A stretch of DNA of 64,000 nucleotides from Desulfuribacillus stibiiarsenatis (GCF_001742305.1 NZ_MJAT01000022.1:62001-126000); one strand, 5' to 3'; counted from the first letter of the stretch, positions 36,447 to 46,776 are shown. Notes: generated from the sequence alone by a model not told the origin. Numbers and translations are program-made.

Positions 36447-36570
36447 TAAAGAAAACTTAGTTCAGATGGAGTTTTTACTCCACCTGAACTCTAGTTGCAC
36501 TTATTTCGAAGCTTGGCGGCACTTATCTCCCGCTTATAGAAGTGGGAATATTAGTAAACGCCGCTGAGAT
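36447..36570 (+). repeat. Modular structured repeat, copy B
   Basis: TAAAGAAAACTTAG, then a perfect-ended hairpin (36461-36472 with 36477-36488), a TTATTTCGAAGC block, GGCGGC (36514-36519) pairing with GCCGCT (36560-36565), and an inner TCCCGCTT/AAGTGGGA hairpin, ending GCCGCTGAGAT. Confidence 0.85.
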
Positions 36571-36709
36571 AAGTGAGTGATTTCACGAGGTAGTAGCGGA
36601 TATGATTGAGCTAGTTATCAGTCATATTTTACGAAAGCAGTTTGCTTCGCCTTAGGCTTGGTGGATGCAAAGATTTTTTAAAAATTTTAGTATAAAGGAG
36701 GTTCGGGTT

Positions 36710-37954
36710 GTGCAACAGTCTAACAAGAAAAGAGTTGTAATTCTAGGAGCAGGGTACGGTGGTGTAATAGCTGCACAAGGCTTAGGCAAGTTAGCTAAGA
36801 AATTAAACCTAGATATTACTTTGGTGAATAAGCACAATTATCACCAGATGGTGACAAGATTACATGAACCTGCTGGCGGCTTTGCAGAGGGTGATGAGGT
36901 ACGGATTCCTCTGAAAAGGCTTGTTAACGATAATGTGAAGCTTATTAAGGATTGGGTAGAGGCTATTGATCCTGTGAATAAACAAGTAACACTAAAGGAA
37001 CAAGTGGTTGCTTATGATTACTTAGTGATTGGTTTAGGGTCCGATCCAGAGTATTTTTGTATCCCAGGACTGCAAGAGCATAGCTATACGTTACGCAGCT
37101 TAAATGCAGCACGACTAATCAAGACCCAGATTGAAGGAAGTCTAGCCAAATACAAGGTCGAAAGTCAATCAGAGGAAGGTCTACTGAATATAGTGGTCGG
37201 TGGGGCCGGGTTTACAGGTATTGAGCTGTTAGGGGAACTAGCGGAATGGTTACCAGTTGTAGCTCCTAAATACGATGTAAACGTCAAAGATATTCGCCTC
37301 ATCTGTGTCGAAGCAGCACCAACGGTAATGCCAGGCTTTGATGAGGAATTATCCATTAAAGCCGCAGATATTCTACGCAATAAAGGTGTGGAGTTAAAGA
37401 TAGGCACTCCAGTGAAGGAAGTCACTCAAGACTACGTCATGATTGGTGATGAGAAAATACCTACGAAACTTATGATCTGGACAGGTGGAGTACGAGGTAA
37501 TTCCGTACTCGAAGATTCAGGCTTTACTACACAACGCGGTAGAGCGAATATCAATGAATTTCTACAGTCCACGAACTTCGAGGATGTATTCATTATTGGT
37601 GATAGCTCGATATACTACGATGAAAACGGAAGACCATTGCCGCCAACAGCGCAAATCGCAATGCAGCAAGGCGAACATCTTGTGCACAACATTGAGCGCC
37701 TATTAACAGGGCAAGAGATGACGCCATTTGTATTCATCAATCGAGGAATCATTGCATCCATCGGTCCTAAAGAAGCAGTTGGAATCGTGTTTGGCAAGCG
37801 CGTATCAGGTCTTCTAGCGGTGTATCTGAAGCGCTTAGTACATTACCGTTATTTGTTTATCTTCGGTGGTATTCCATTGGTGATTCAGGGTTTTTTGGGG
37901 CAATTCATTCCGCAAGTGAGCATTAAATCAGATTATACAACGCTAAATGGATAG
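36710..37954 (+). CDS. ndh: Type II NADH dehydrogenase (NDH-2)
   Basis: 414 aa peripheral membrane flavoprotein that passes electrons from NADH to quinone without proton pumping. FAD motif VVILGAGYGG, NADH motif VVGGAGFTGIEL, second FAD motif FIIGDSS followed by PPTAQIAMQQ; a C-terminal amphipathic region (FIFGGIPLVIQGF) probably holds it to the membrane. Start: GTG 36710 is 8 bp after AAAGGAGG; ATG 36665 has no site. The 300-bp leader holds a promoter, an inverted repeat and repeat copy B. Confidence 0.92.
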   Translation: MQQSNKKRVVILGAGYGGVIAAQGLGKLAKKLNLDITLVNKHNYHQMVTRLHEPAGGFAEGDEVRIPLKRLVNDNVKLIKDWVEAIDPVNKQVTLKEQVVAYDYLVIGLGSDPEYFCIPGLQEHSYTLRSLNAARLIKTQIEGSLAKYKVESQSEEGLLNIVVGGAGFTGIELLGELAEWLPVVAPKYDVNVKDIRLICVEAAPTVMPGFDEELSIKAADILRNKGVELKIGTPVKEVTQDYVMIGDEKIPTKLMIWTGGVRGNSVLEDSGFTTQRGRANINEFLQSTNFEDVFIIGDSSIYYDENGRPLPPTAQIAMQQGEHLVHNIERLLTGQEMTPFVFINRGIIASIGPKEAVGIVFGKRVSGLLAVYLKRLVHYRYLFIFGGIPLVIQGFLGQFIPQVSIKSDYTTLNG

Positions 37955-37978
37955 GTAATTAAATATATATGGAATAGG

Positions 37979-38013
37979 AACAAGGGCCAGCTTCGCATAG
38001 GCTCTTGTTTTTT
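37979..38013 (+). terminator. Intrinsic terminator after ndh
   Basis: AACAAGGGCC pairs with GGCTCTTGTT (one G-T), loop of 11 nt, then T residues. Confidence 0.85.
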
Positions 38014-38082
38014 GTTAAGGTTTATTTTTCTTTATGCTATAATTAGTTTAAATTAGACGGCTTGAAATTGGAGGTATGCTAC

Positions 38083-38508
38083 ATAAGTAAAGACGATATT
38101 CGTTGGATACAAAGACTTAAGAACTACCAAAAAGCCCTAGGGCAATTAGAAGAAGCTGTAGACTTAATGGCGGAACGACAGCTCAGCAATTTAGAGAAAC
38201 AAGGGCTAATACAGGCTTATGAATTTACACATGAATTAGCATGGAATGTTCTGAAAGACTTTTTGACTAGTAGAGGAAATACAAATATTTATGGTTCAAG
38301 GGATGCGACGAAAGAGGCATTTTCCGTAGGGATAATTAGCAATGGCGATATTTGGATGGATATGATTAAAAGTCGCAACTTAACTAGTCGTACATATAAC
38401 GAGGGGACATTAGAGGAGATTGTTCAGTCAATAAGAAATGGATATTATCCAGCATTTAAACAATTAGAAGTAACAATGGATGAATTCGCTAAGAAAGAGT
38501 TGGCTTAG
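38083..38508 (+). CDS. HepT/HI0074-family protein (nucleotidyltransferase partner), apparent AUA start
   Basis: 141 aa all-helical HEPN-type protein, 'nucleotidyltransferase substrate-binding' HI0074 family. It pairs with MntA-like enzymes in toxin-antitoxin modules, where HEPN proteins cut RNA through an RX4HXY motif. Here the motif is R98-NLTS-R103-T-Y105: the His is replaced by Arg, so RNase activity is doubtful. GGAGG (38070-38074) lies 8 bp before ATA 38083, and the product SKDDIRW then aligns with the usual N-terminus. TTG 38062 is the only canonical start and precedes the ribosome site. Confidence 0.85.
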   Translation: MSKDDIRWIQRLKNYQKALGQLEEAVDLMAERQLSNLEKQGLIQAYEFTHELAWNVLKDFLTSRGNTNIYGSRDATKEAFSVGIISNGDIWMDMIKSRNLTSRTYNEGTLEEIVQSIRNGYYPAFKQLEVTMDEFAKKELA

Positions 38509-38832
38509 ATGAAATACGGATTAAAAGAGGAAGTAATCGACAATCTACTTGAAGTGATCACTGGAAATCCTAAAATAGAAAAAGTAGTGCTATATGGTTC
38601 ACGTGCTAAAAATACATATCGAGTAGGGTCAGATATTGATCTAGCTTTATATGGTGAAGATATTAATGTCATAGATATCAATTTAATTTCTAATAAGCTA
38701 GACGACCTATATTTACCCTATCATATTGATCTCTCAATTTATAATAAAATTGAAAATCCTGAATTTGTCGAGCACATAAACCGTGTAGGAATTACACTAT
38801 TCTCTAAAGATGATAATACTGTCATCTTATAG
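38509..38832 (+). CDS. MNT-type minimal nucleotidyltransferase (MntA-like antitoxin)
   Basis: 107 aa. The signature is G30-S31-x10-D42-x-D44 (YGSRAKNTYRVGSDIDLA), with a likely third carboxylate in HIDLSIY. MntA proteins transfer AMP onto a tyrosine of the HepT motif and neutralise it; Y105 of the partner is retained. The start codon touches the stop of the HepT-like gene, so the two are coupled. The module could also act outside TA biology. Confidence 0.85.
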   Translation: MKYGLKEEVIDNLLEVITGNPKIEKVVLYGSRAKNTYRVGSDIDLALYGEDINVIDINLISNKLDDLYLPYHIDLSIYNKIENPEFVEHINRVGITLFSKDDNTVIL

Positions 38833-38846
38833 CAAGGAGCCCTATA

Positions 38847-39659
38847 ATGTACGAAAATATATTGTTAATCTGTGATATGGATGGTACTTTGCTTAACAGT
38901 AAAGATGAGATAAGTAAGGAAAACATAGAGGCAATAGAAGAATTTAAAGCAAAGGGTGGTCTGTTTACGATTGCAACGGGTCGCAAAGAGTCATCGGTAA
39001 TAGAATATTTACAACAAGTACCGATTAACGCTCCAGCCATTTTATATAACGGTTCGCTAATCTATGATTTTAACAACCAACAGGTGCTGTGGGAACGAGA
39101 ATTGGATTATGACGTACAGGAAATCTTATTAGATATCGTCAAGAGATTCCCAAACATCGGGATTGAAATATATCAAAAGAGTAACATACGACTGATTAAG
39201 GATAATGAATATACGCAAATCCATCGTTCCAAAGAAGAGTATCCATATATCATCCATTCATTAGTCGATTTAACACCACCTTGGCGTAAGGTTCTGATTG
39301 CAGCAGAGACAGATACGTTGACGGAAATTGAGCAGTATATGATGGAACTTTTTGCGAATCAGCCAATGCCTTTTCGGATATGTCGATCGGAACGATACTT
39401 CCTAGAGTGGCTACCAACGAATGTATCGAAAGGGAAGGCCATAGAAGTATTAAAGGAGCAGTTTGGTTTTGCAAACCATAACATTATTACCGCAGGCAAT
39501 GAAACGAATGACCTTGAAATGCTTGCAGAACCGAATATCGGGTTTGCTGTTGAGAACGCTCACCCAGATGCAAAGAGTGTAGCCAAATATATCTGTGCCA
39601 ATCACAATGAACATCCAATTCGAGAGATTATCCATAGATTGCAAGAGGTAATACGATGA
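38847..39659 (+). CDS. Cof-type HAD phosphatase
   Basis: 270 aa cytosolic enzyme. Nucleophile motif DMDGTLL at the N-terminus, TGRKE, a C2 cap in the middle, Lys in VSKGKAI and the final motif AGNETNDLEML. Members dephosphorylate sugar phosphates, flavin or pyridoxal precursors; the substrate is unknown. Its stop overlaps the next start by 4 bp. Confidence 0.92.
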   Translation: MYENILLICDMDGTLLNSKDEISKENIEAIEEFKAKGGLFTIATGRKESSVIEYLQQVPINAPAILYNGSLIYDFNNQQVLWERELDYDVQEILLDIVKRFPNIGIEIYQKSNIRLIKDNEYTQIHRSKEEYPYIIHSLVDLTPPWRKVLIAAETDTLTEIEQYMMELFANQPMPFRICRSERYFLEWLPTNVSKGKAIEVLKEQFGFANHNIITAGNETNDLEMLAEPNIGFAVENAHPDAKSVAKYICANHNEHPIREIIHRLQEVIR

Positions 39660-40999
39660 ATAGCAAAAATAAGAATACAATGAATAGTAAAAAAATAGCT
39701 GTCATCGGTGGCGGGCCAGCGGGAATGATGGCTGCTGCAACGGCAGCTATTAGAGGTCTGGACGTTACCCTGTTTGAGAAGAATCATCTTCAAGATCAAG
39801 TATTACTTGGGAAAAAACTGCTCATTACCGGGAACGGCCGTTGCAATATCACAAACAACACGGACGTGAAGGGACTCATGGCTAACATTCCAACGAATCC
39901 TCGATTTTTGCACAGTGCCTTTTATTGCTTTGGCCCCAGCGATCTTATCGATATTATGAAGCGCTATGGAGTGCCAGTAAAAGTGGAAGATCGCAACCGA
40001 GTGTTACCGATGTCTGATAAATCGAAAGACGTGGTCAACGCACTAAAGCAATACATGAGTGATCAAGGGGTGAAAGTATATTTACAAGAGATCGTGTCAG
40101 TGCAAAAAGAAGCAACAGGACAACGTTTTATCCTACAGTACAAAAACCCGCTGACTAAGCAACAAGCACAAGGAATTTTTGATGCGGTGGTGATTACGAC
40201 AGGCGGGAAATCCTATCCGCAAACTGGATCTACAGGAGATGGATATAAATTTGCTAAACAGTTTGGCCATAGTATTGTAACGCCGAAAGCAGCGCTTGTA
40301 CCACTTGAAACATCGGATGCATGGGTGAAGAGCTTGCAAGGAGTTGCATTGCGAGATGTGGCGATTACTGTGTATAAAGCTAAGAAGGAACACGAAACGA
40401 AGGGAACTCATGAAACAAAGGGAAGTCGGGAAATCAAGGAAATCGTGTTCAAAGACTCAGGGGACATACTCTTTACCCATTATGGACTGACGGGTCCAGT
40501 AATGTATTCAGCAAGTCCCCACATGCAGGATTTTCGTGGGTACAACTATTCTGTAGAAATCGACATGTTTCCTTCTCATACAGTGAAAGAGTGGGAGCAG
40601 CAATTACTGAAAGAAATTGAGGCGAATGGGAAGAAACAGATGGCAAATGTTTTACAAGGATTGATTCCAAAGAAGATGATCCCAATCCTATTAGATGTTG
40701 CGGAGATTCATCAGGACAAAGTTGCCCATCAAATCACCCAAAAGGACAGGAAAGCAATTGTACGTTTAACGAAATCTATGGCTATCCAAATCAAACGCCT
40801 CCGACCAATAGAAGAAGCAACGGTGACATCGGGTGGAGTAGATATACAAGAAATAAATCCCTCCACCATGGAATCTAAATTAGTGGAAGGATTGTACTTT
40901 GCAGGTGAAGTTATCGATGTTGATGGGTATACAGGCGGTTTCAATCTGCAAATTGCTTTCTCTACTGGCTACATAGCAGGTCATAACATCCTGAGATAA
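39656..40999 (+). CDS. HI0933/YhiN family flavoprotein
   Basis: 447 aa with an N-terminal FAD motif (VIGGGPAGMMAA), GKKLLITGNGRCNITN, TTGGKSYPQTGSTGDGY, and the C-terminal TSGGVDIQEINP and GLYFAGEVIDVDGYTGGFNLQ blocks that define the group. The physiological reaction is unknown (annotated elsewhere as aminoacetone oxidase family). A small in-family insertion holds an internal duplication HETKGTHETKG at about residue 245. It is coupled to the HAD gene by ATGA overlap. Confidence 0.9.
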   Translation: MNSKNKNTMNSKKIAVIGGGPAGMMAAATAAIRGLDVTLFEKNHLQDQVLLGKKLLITGNGRCNITNNTDVKGLMANIPTNPRFLHSAFYCFGPSDLIDIMKRYGVPVKVEDRNRVLPMSDKSKDVVNALKQYMSDQGVKVYLQEIVSVQKEATGQRFILQYKNPLTKQQAQGIFDAVVITTGGKSYPQTGSTGDGYKFAKQFGHSIVTPKAALVPLETSDAWVKSLQGVALRDVAITVYKAKKEHETKGTHETKGSREIKEIVFKDSGDILFTHYGLTGPVMYSASPHMQDFRGYNYSVEIDMFPSHTVKEWEQQLLKEIEANGKKQMANVLQGLIPKKMIPILLDVAEIHQDKVAHQITQKDRKAIVRLTKSMAIQIKRLRPIEEATVTSGGVDIQEINPSTMESKLVEGLYFAGEVIDVDGYTGGFNLQIAFSTGYIAGHNILR

Positions 41000-41045
41000 A
41001 GCAAATTCTCTAGTTTATGCTACTAAGCAAATAGTAAAGCAAGTG

Positions 41046-41945
41046 TTACATTTTATCGAGCGCTTCGATTCGCTTATTAATCGGTGGGTGTGTACTAAAT
41101 AACGAACTTAATTGAGATGGTTTCATCAGCGGGTTTACAATAAATAGGCTAGCAGTAGCCTCGCTGCCGATTCCGTCTCTTTTTGCTGTTTCTGGATTAC
41201 TATATTGCGCAATTTTTTGTAAAGCGGAAGCTAATCCCTTCGGATAGCCTAACATCCTGGCGGCCGTGGCATCAGCAAGGTATTCCCTTGTGCGCGATAC
41301 TGCCATTTGCACGAGCTTTGCAAGGAGCGGTGCAAGGATTACAGTGACAAGCCCTATAATCAAAAACGCCGGATGCCCGCCATTTCGGTTATTATTACCA
41401 CCACGACGGAAAAATAAAGCCCGGGATGCAAATTCCGCAAGGTACACTAACGTACCAGCCAGCACGATGACAACGGACGAGTACAAGATATCATAGTTCT
41501 TAATGTGGGCCATTTCATGGGCAATCACACCCTCTAATTCCTCGCGATTTAATGTATTCATCAATCCGCGTGTAACAGCTACCACGCCATGTTCCGGATT
41601 CCTCCCTGTTGCAAAAGCATTGGGTACATCTGTCTCAATAACGTATGCCTTCGGGGTTGGAATGCCAGCCGCTAAAGCTACACCCTCAATTGTATGGTAT
41701 AGATAAGGCTCTTGTACTTTCGAGACCGGCCGTGCATTCGTCATCCGTAGTATCATCTTGTCACTGTTATAGTAACTATAGAAGACTCCGATGCCGGAGA
41801 AGATTAAGGCAATCCCAGCAAAGGAAATGCTTGAAGCAGGGTCTAATAAATATCCGATGAAATACGCTGAACCAAGAATCAATCCTATGAAAAAGATGAT
41901 AAATAGTACGGTATTTCTTTTGTTTTGACTGATTTGTTGATACAT
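41046..41945 (-). CDS. htpX: HtpX-family membrane zinc metalloprotease
   Basis: 299 aa. Two N-terminal TM helices, zinc motif HEMAHIKN, two further TM helices, and the third zinc ligand in SRTREYLADATAARM. It degrades damaged membrane proteins; active site in the cytosol. It follows lemA on the same strand after 50 bp, a frequent pairing. Strong SD (GGAGGG). Confidence 0.95.
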   Translation of the reverse strand: MYQQISQNKRNTVLFIIFFIGLILGSAYFIGYLLDPASSISFAGIALIFSGIGVFYSYYNSDKMILRMTNARPVSKVQEPYLYHTIEGVALAAGIPTPKAYVIETDVPNAFATGRNPEHGVVAVTRGLMNTLNREELEGVIAHEMAHIKNYDILYSSVVIVLAGTLVYLAEFASRALFFRRGGNNNRNGGHPAFLIIGLVTVILAPLLAKLVQMAVSRTREYLADATAARMLGYPKGLASALQKIAQYSNPETAKRDGIGSEATASLFIVNPLMKPSQLSSLFSTHPPINKRIEALDKM

Positions 41946-41995
41946 CTAAAGGTTCCCTCCATTGCTTGAAACCAAACTAGAAACTAATAGCTAAA

Positions 41996-42541
41996 CTAGA
42001 AACTAACACGAACAGCCTTTCTTGCTTCTTCATTTTCAATAGCAAAAGAGTCAGCTGCCTGAAAGTTAAACATGTTGGCGAAGATGTTATTCGGAAACAC
42101 TTGAAGGGCAGTATTATAGTCCATCACAGAATTATTGTAACGCTGTCTTGCGTAAGCAATTTTATTCTCAGTTCCCGCTAGTTCTTCTTGTAGCATCATG
42201 AAGTTCTGTGATGCCTTTAAGTCTGGATAATTTTCTGAAACGGCAAACAGTGACTTTAAAGCGCCTGCCATCATGTTTTCTGCGGCCGCTTGGTCCTTTA
42301 CGCTGTCAGCATTCATGAACGCAGTACGGGCTTTGGTAACAGCTTCAAGCACCCCTTTTTCATGCTCCATATAACCTTTCACTGTTTCCACTAAATTTGG
42401 AATTAAATCAAATCGACGTTGTAGCTGTGTATCAATTGTTGCCCACGCATTTTTGACTTCATTTCTTTTAGAGATTAGTTGATTGTAAGTAAGTACTGCA
42501 AATAGTGCTAACACTAAAACTGCGCCAATTGCCCAAAACAT
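41996..42541 (-). CDS. lemA: LemA family protein
   Basis: 181 aa. One N-terminal membrane helix (about 2-18), then a four-helix LemA domain with [16 protein letters not shown] and [13 protein letters not shown]. The function is not settled; often encoded with HtpX, as here. SD GGAAGGATGATG before the start. Confidence 0.95.
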   Translation of the reverse strand: MFWAIGAVLVLALFAVLTYNQLISKRNEVKNAWATIDTQLQRRFDLIPNLVETVKGYMEHEKGVLEAVTKARTAFMNADSVKDQAAAENMMAGALKSLFAVSENYPDLKASQNFMMLQEELAGTENKIAYARQRYNNSVMDYNTALQVFPNNIFANMFNFQAADSFAIENEEARKAVRVSF

Positions 42542-42765
42542 AATACATCATCCTTCCGTATCTTCTTATACTATAGTGTGTCATATAGATAATTCTTATA
42601 TTAGCAAGAGTTAATATTTTTTCCTAGTAATGATATGCACTTTAAAGCAATTATTTCCTTTTTAAATCGTGAAAAATGTATTTAAGCTAATGTTTTTTGT
42701 ATGAACACTGTATAATTACTCAACCATAGAGCATTCTAAGAAAAGGAAGGAAAGGAGAGTGCTTT

Positions 42766-43272
42766 ATGAACGGAAATAAACAAGACAAACTATTTTTAAG
42801 AGCTACAACTGTTTTAACATTGCTTAGTTTGATGATTTTATTATTTAGAAAACCACCCATGAAAGATTGGGTTATCGTTTATTTATTCAATGCCGTTACA
42901 AATGGTATTATCGATAATTTCATGACATCGTACAAAATACTCAAATATCCTGTTCGCTTTTTCCCTAATGTATTTAAAACACATGTGCTCTTCGACTTTT
43001 TAATTTATCCAACGTTCACTGTTCTTTACAACCAAGTCACCGAAAAAGATAAGCCTTTAGCCATTTTTTATAAATTACTGTACTTTACTGTTCCTATGTT
43101 TTTCATTGAATATTGGGCAGTAAAGAAAACAAACTTAATCAAATGGGAAAAGGGATGGGAATGGTATCATACTTTTATAAGCGTTACTATTAAATCACTT
43201 GTAACACGTTTTGTTATTGGCATTATAAGAAAAGTGGATCAAAAGACTCCTATGACAGACAATTTACATTAA
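42766..43272 (+). CDS. CBO0543-family membrane protein
   Basis: 168 aa with about five hydrophobic segments. The segments WVIVYLFNAVTN and DNFMTSYKILKYPVRFFP are typical of CBO0543-type proteins of Bacillota. Function unknown. A second, divergent member lies at 45525-46052 on the other side of typA. Confidence 0.8.
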   Translation: MNGNKQDKLFLRATTVLTLLSLMILLFRKPPMKDWVIVYLFNAVTNGIIDNFMTSYKILKYPVRFFPNVFKTHVLFDFLIYPTFTVLYNQVTEKDKPLAIFYKLLYFTVPMFFIEYWAVKKTNLIKWEKGWEWYHTFISVTIKSLVTRFVIGIIRKVDQKTPMTDNLH

Positions 43273-43290
43273 TAATATTTTATCAAAATC

Positions 43291-43319
43291 AGGCGATTGC
43301 TTTCAAAGTGATCGTCTTT
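43291..43319 (+). terminator. Terminator-like hairpin
   Basis: AGGCGATTGCTTT pairs with AAAGTGATCGTCT with wobble pairs and a short T stretch. Confidence 0.5.
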
Positions 43320-43539
43320 CGCATTCTGTAAGTCTGTAAAGTGAATTAAGTATTATGAAATTGATTCAATTATGTGTTGTTTACGAAATTTTTGTAAATA
43401 ATAAGAAAAGAAATAGCCAAATAAGCGTAGTTATGAGATAATAGCTAGATGTTTATGAATTTCAGGAGAAATAACATAATTTGAGGCTAAAACTGTGTAT
43501 ATAAACAGCAAATACAATAATAGAAGTGGAGAATCATAA

Positions 43540-45345
43540 GTGAAGAATCGAGTTAGAAATGAAAAGGTAAGAAATATTGCAATTATTGCCCATGTTGACC
43601 ATGGCAAAACAACGTTAGTAGACCACATGTTAAAGCAAAGTGGTACTTTCCGTACGGGTCAAGAAGTAGATGACCGAGTGATGGACAGTATGGATTTAGA
43701 GCGTGAACGCGGAATTACAATCGCTGCGAAGAACTGTTCTGTATACTGGCGCGATGTAAAAATAAACATTTTAGACACACCTGGTCACGCCGATTTTGGC
43801 GGAGAAGTGGAACGTGCATTGAAAATGGTAGATGGAGCAATTCTATTAGTAGATGCTTCAGAAGGCCCATTGCCACAAACGCGTTTCGTATTAAAAAAAG
43901 CATTGGAAGCGAATCTTCGTATCATCGTATGTATCAATAAGATTGACCGAAGTGATGCGAGGCCAGAAGAAGTATTAAATGAAATTTACGACTTATTTAT
44001 AGATTTAGATGCGTCTGAAGAGCAATTGGAATTCCCAATTCTATATGCGATTGGCGTAAAAGGGCTTGCACAACATTCATTAGAAGAGTCGAATGATAAT
44101 CTACATCCGATATTTGATACGATTGTGGAAGAAGTTCCAGCGCCTTCATATAATCCAGATGAGCCATTCCAAATGCTGGTGACAAACCTAGATTATTCTG
44201 AATACCTTGGTCGTTTAGCAATTGGCCGCGTATTCCATGGGAAAGTACAGGGTAATGATCAATTAGTGTGCATTAGTGATAAAGGGGAGCAAATTCCTCT
44301 TCGTATATCAAAGCTACAAGTATATGATGGCTTAAAGCTATTAGAAGTGAAAGAAGCAGACGCTGGGGACATCGTAATTCTTGCTGGGATTGAGAATGTT
44401 AAGATTGGTGATACAATCGCTAACAAAGAAACCCCTAAGGCATTACCAAGAATCACTGTGGACGAGCCAACGGTATCGATGTTATTTACAATTAACACTT
44501 CCCCGTTATCAGGGAAGGAAGGTAAAATTGTACAAGGTGCAAAAATCCGTGAACGCCTTTACAAAGAGACTTTACGTAATGTTGCAATTAAAGTTGAGGA
44601 TACGGATGAGCGCGATAGCTTTATCGTGAAGGGCCGTGGTGAGCTGCAAATGGCAATCATCATTGAGCAAATGCGCCGTGAAGGATTTGAATTTACAGTT
44701 GGAAGACCAATCGTAATATATAAGCATGAGAACGGCAAGAAGCTTGAACCAATTGAGCGATTATTCGTGGACTGTGATGAGAACTTTGTAGGTATTGTTA
44801 CGGAGAAGCTATCCCTGAGAAAAGGTCGCCTTATGAATATGGAGAATAAGGGTAGCGGTAGAACTATGATGGAGTTTTCTGTGCCATCTCGTTCCCTATT
44901 AGGATATCGTAACGAATTCCTAACAGATACGAAAGGTACCGGGATTATGAATTCTTATCTTGAAGGATTTGAAGAATATCGTGGAGATTTCCCTACACGT
45001 ATCAATGGATCCCTTGTATCAGACCGATTAGGAACTGCTGTACCGTACGCTTTATTTAACCTAGAACCGCGTGGGATATTGTTCGTACAACCAGGAGAAC
45101 CTGTTTATGAAGGAATGATCATTGGCGAAAACGCTCGACCGCAGGATTTAGATGTCAACCCTTGCAAAGAGAAGAAAGCTACCAACGTCCGTTCATCTGG
45201 CAAGGACAACAGTATCTCTTTAACGCCAGTTTTGCCTATGACATTGGAGAAAGCAATTGACTTTATCCGTGAAGATGAGCAAATTGAAGTAACGCCAAAA
45301 TCTATCCGTCTACGTAAAACGATATTACAAGAGAACATGAGATAA
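43540..45345 (+). CDS. typA: Ribosome-associated GTPase TypA/BipA
   Basis: 601 aa translational GTPase. G1 [10 protein letters not shown]2 ERGITI, G3 [13 protein letters not shown]4 NKID, then EF-G-like domains and the TypA-specific C-terminal part ending in SIRLRKTIL. It acts in 50S assembly, cold and stress adaptation. GTG start behind GTGGAG. Alone between two CBO0543 genes. Confidence 0.97.
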   Translation: MKNRVRNEKVRNIAIIAHVDHGKTTLVDHMLKQSGTFRTGQEVDDRVMDSMDLERERGITIAAKNCSVYWRDVKINILDTPGHADFGGEVERALKMVDGAILLVDASEGPLPQTRFVLKKALEANLRIIVCINKIDRSDARPEEVLNEIYDLFIDLDASEEQLEFPILYAIGVKGLAQHSLEESNDNLHPIFDTIVEEVPAPSYNPDEPFQMLVTNLDYSEYLGRLAIGRVFHGKVQGNDQLVCISDKGEQIPLRISKLQVYDGLKLLEVKEADAGDIVILAGIENVKIGDTIANKETPKALPRITVDEPTVSMLFTINTSPLSGKEGKIVQGAKIRERLYKETLRNVAIKVEDTDERDSFIVKGRGELQMAIIIEQMRREGFEFTVGRPIVIYKHENGKKLEPIERLFVDCDENFVGIVTEKLSLRKGRLMNMENKGSGRTMMEFSVPSRSLLGYRNEFLTDTKGTGIMNSYLEGFEEYRGDFPTRINGSLVSDRLGTAVPYALFNLEPRGILFVQPGEPVYEGMIIGENARPQDLDVNPCKEKKATNVRSSGKDNSISLTPVLPMTLEKAIDFIREDEQIEVTPKSIRLRKTILQENMR

Positions 45346-45401
45346 TTAGAGCATAAGAAGCTATAGATGTACAAGTAAATGAATCGTTAAGAGGGAAATA
45401 T

Positions 45402-45437
45402 AAAGGGATACTTCACACTTTAGTGGAGTATCCCTTT
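45402..45437. terminator. Hairpin after typA
   Basis: 15-bp stem (one G-T) with a 5-nt loop; A-rich before, T-rich after, so it can serve both typA and the convergent gene. Confidence 0.8.
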
Positions 45438-45524
45438 CGTATATTATGAACCTTAATGCATTGATAAAAATAATGCATTGATATCCGTAAATGGAATGAT
45501 CGTGTCATTATAATACAAATTATA

Positions 45525-46052
45525 TTAGTAATTAGGCCTAAGTTCTATTGGTAAGTGGATTGGAACGTCGAACCACCAAATTACTAGAACGACAACTAGA
45601 CTAGATAGTGCATAGGTCAAGATCGGGCGCGTTTGGTGTAGCCGTATTAACGGGAACATCACTAATAAAAACGCAATCGACCAACCAATGTTCCATCCAT
45701 GTTGATATTCAATTCTTCCAGTAATGTAAAAACCATATTCCCAAACACCGTAAATGAAGACCCATTTTAGTGTGCGTAGGATTTTCCCCTTCCAACTCAG
45801 TGGAAAATTATATAAAAAAATCAATACTGAACAAGGCAACACAATGAATGTATACAGTAACTTAGTGAATGAATAATGAGCTAGGAAATCATCCACTTGA
45901 TATTGCCAGAGAAAATAGTTCGCAGTCATTGTGTTGTAAAGCAAATCACCGAGAACAACAAAAAGCAAAGTCGTATGATACTTCTGCCAATTCTGCCAGT
46001 CCCCATAATACCACGTTGCGATAATTGCAATAATTGCTGTACCTATGTGCAT
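45525..46052 (-). CDS. CBO0543-family membrane protein, second member
   Basis: 175 aa with about six hydrophobic segments. VLGDLLYNTMTANYFLW and YGVWEYGFYITGRIEY fit the CBO0543 group. Distantly related to the 42766 gene product. SD TAGGGGATG before the start. Confidence 0.75.
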   Translation of the reverse strand: MHIGTAIIAIIATWYYGDWQNWQKYHTTLLFVVLGDLLYNTMTANYFLWQYQVDDFLAHYSFTKLLYTFIVLPCSVLIFLYNFPLSWKGKILRTLKWVFIYGVWEYGFYITGRIEYQHGWNIGWSIAFLLVMFPLIRLHQTRPILTYALSSLVVVLVIWWFDVPIHLPIELRPNY

Positions 46053-46485
46053 GAAAACATCCCCTAGATATATTGATACTATTGTTTCACAGACGAGGGA
46101 ATATATGTAAATAAACGCTGAATAAGTTTAAAAATTAAGTATATTTGTCCTGAATAGTTCTCAATAGAAATGGCATATTAAGCGTTAATCGTACTTTGAA
46201 GAGGTAATATAATGCAAAGCACTGCGTTACCGGCCAGTTGAATAAATAGCAAATTAGTGTAAACAACAATTAAAGTATATAAAGCAAAAAGATTGGCCAT
46301 GTGGTCAATCCTTTTTGCAGTGTCTAAGGAAAAAGGTCGGGAACTTCTTCACTAATATTTCATATCGCTGTCCAACTAAGCTGCTTAAAATAGTAAACAT
46401 TATCTAATTGTAACGTGTAAAAAAATGGGATACAATAATAAAAGAGATGGCAATCGGAAAACAAGTGTTATGTTGAGGTGGTAGA
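46053..46485. other. Gap with an orphan hairpin
   Basis: No gene of normal size. A hairpin at 46284-46318 (GCAAAAAGATTGGCC with GGTCAATCCTTTTTGC, one bulge) looks like a bidirectional terminator without an obvious transcript. A 9-codon frame at 46212-46241 has GAAGAGG upstream, which could mark a leader peptide or nothing. Confidence 0.5.
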
Positions 46486-46776
46486 ATGAAGAACACAGCA
46501 CAGCATGAAAGAAAAAAGTTATATACCTGTGAACCTATCCTACAACTTCAGCACGACATGCGCACCCCTTTAAATGTGATACTCGGATACGCACAGTTAC
46601 TAGGATGTGATCGAACAATGAACCTGACGGACGCTCAAATCAATAAGATTCAGGGTATTATTACAGCTTGTCGAAAGCTTAATGGAATTCTGGATGAGTC
46701 CATTAGTACATGTGTACATGGAACAGCAAGAGAGATAGAAAATCCGGAAGTAGGTGAGCCTGGTGAAAAGGATTAG
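46486..46776 (+). CDS. Free-standing HisKA phospho-acceptor domain
   Basis: 96 aa. The H-box QHDMRTPLNVILGYAQLL carries His23, and a second helix follows up to about residue 75. No ATPase domain follows and none is lost to a visible frameshift, since the response regulator begins inside this gene (14-bp overlap). It could be a phosphotransfer protein, or be phosphorylated by a separate kinase such as the one at 47637. SD GAGGTGG. Confidence 0.75.
   Translation: MKNTAQHERKKLYTCEPILQLQHDMRTPLNVILGYAQLLGCDRTMNLTDAQINKIQGIITACRKLNGILDESISTCVHGTAREIENPEVGEPGEKD

Noticed and set aside
46212-46241. 9-codon leader peptide with ribosome site
   Set aside because: Too short and not linked to a regulated gene; kept only as a gap note.
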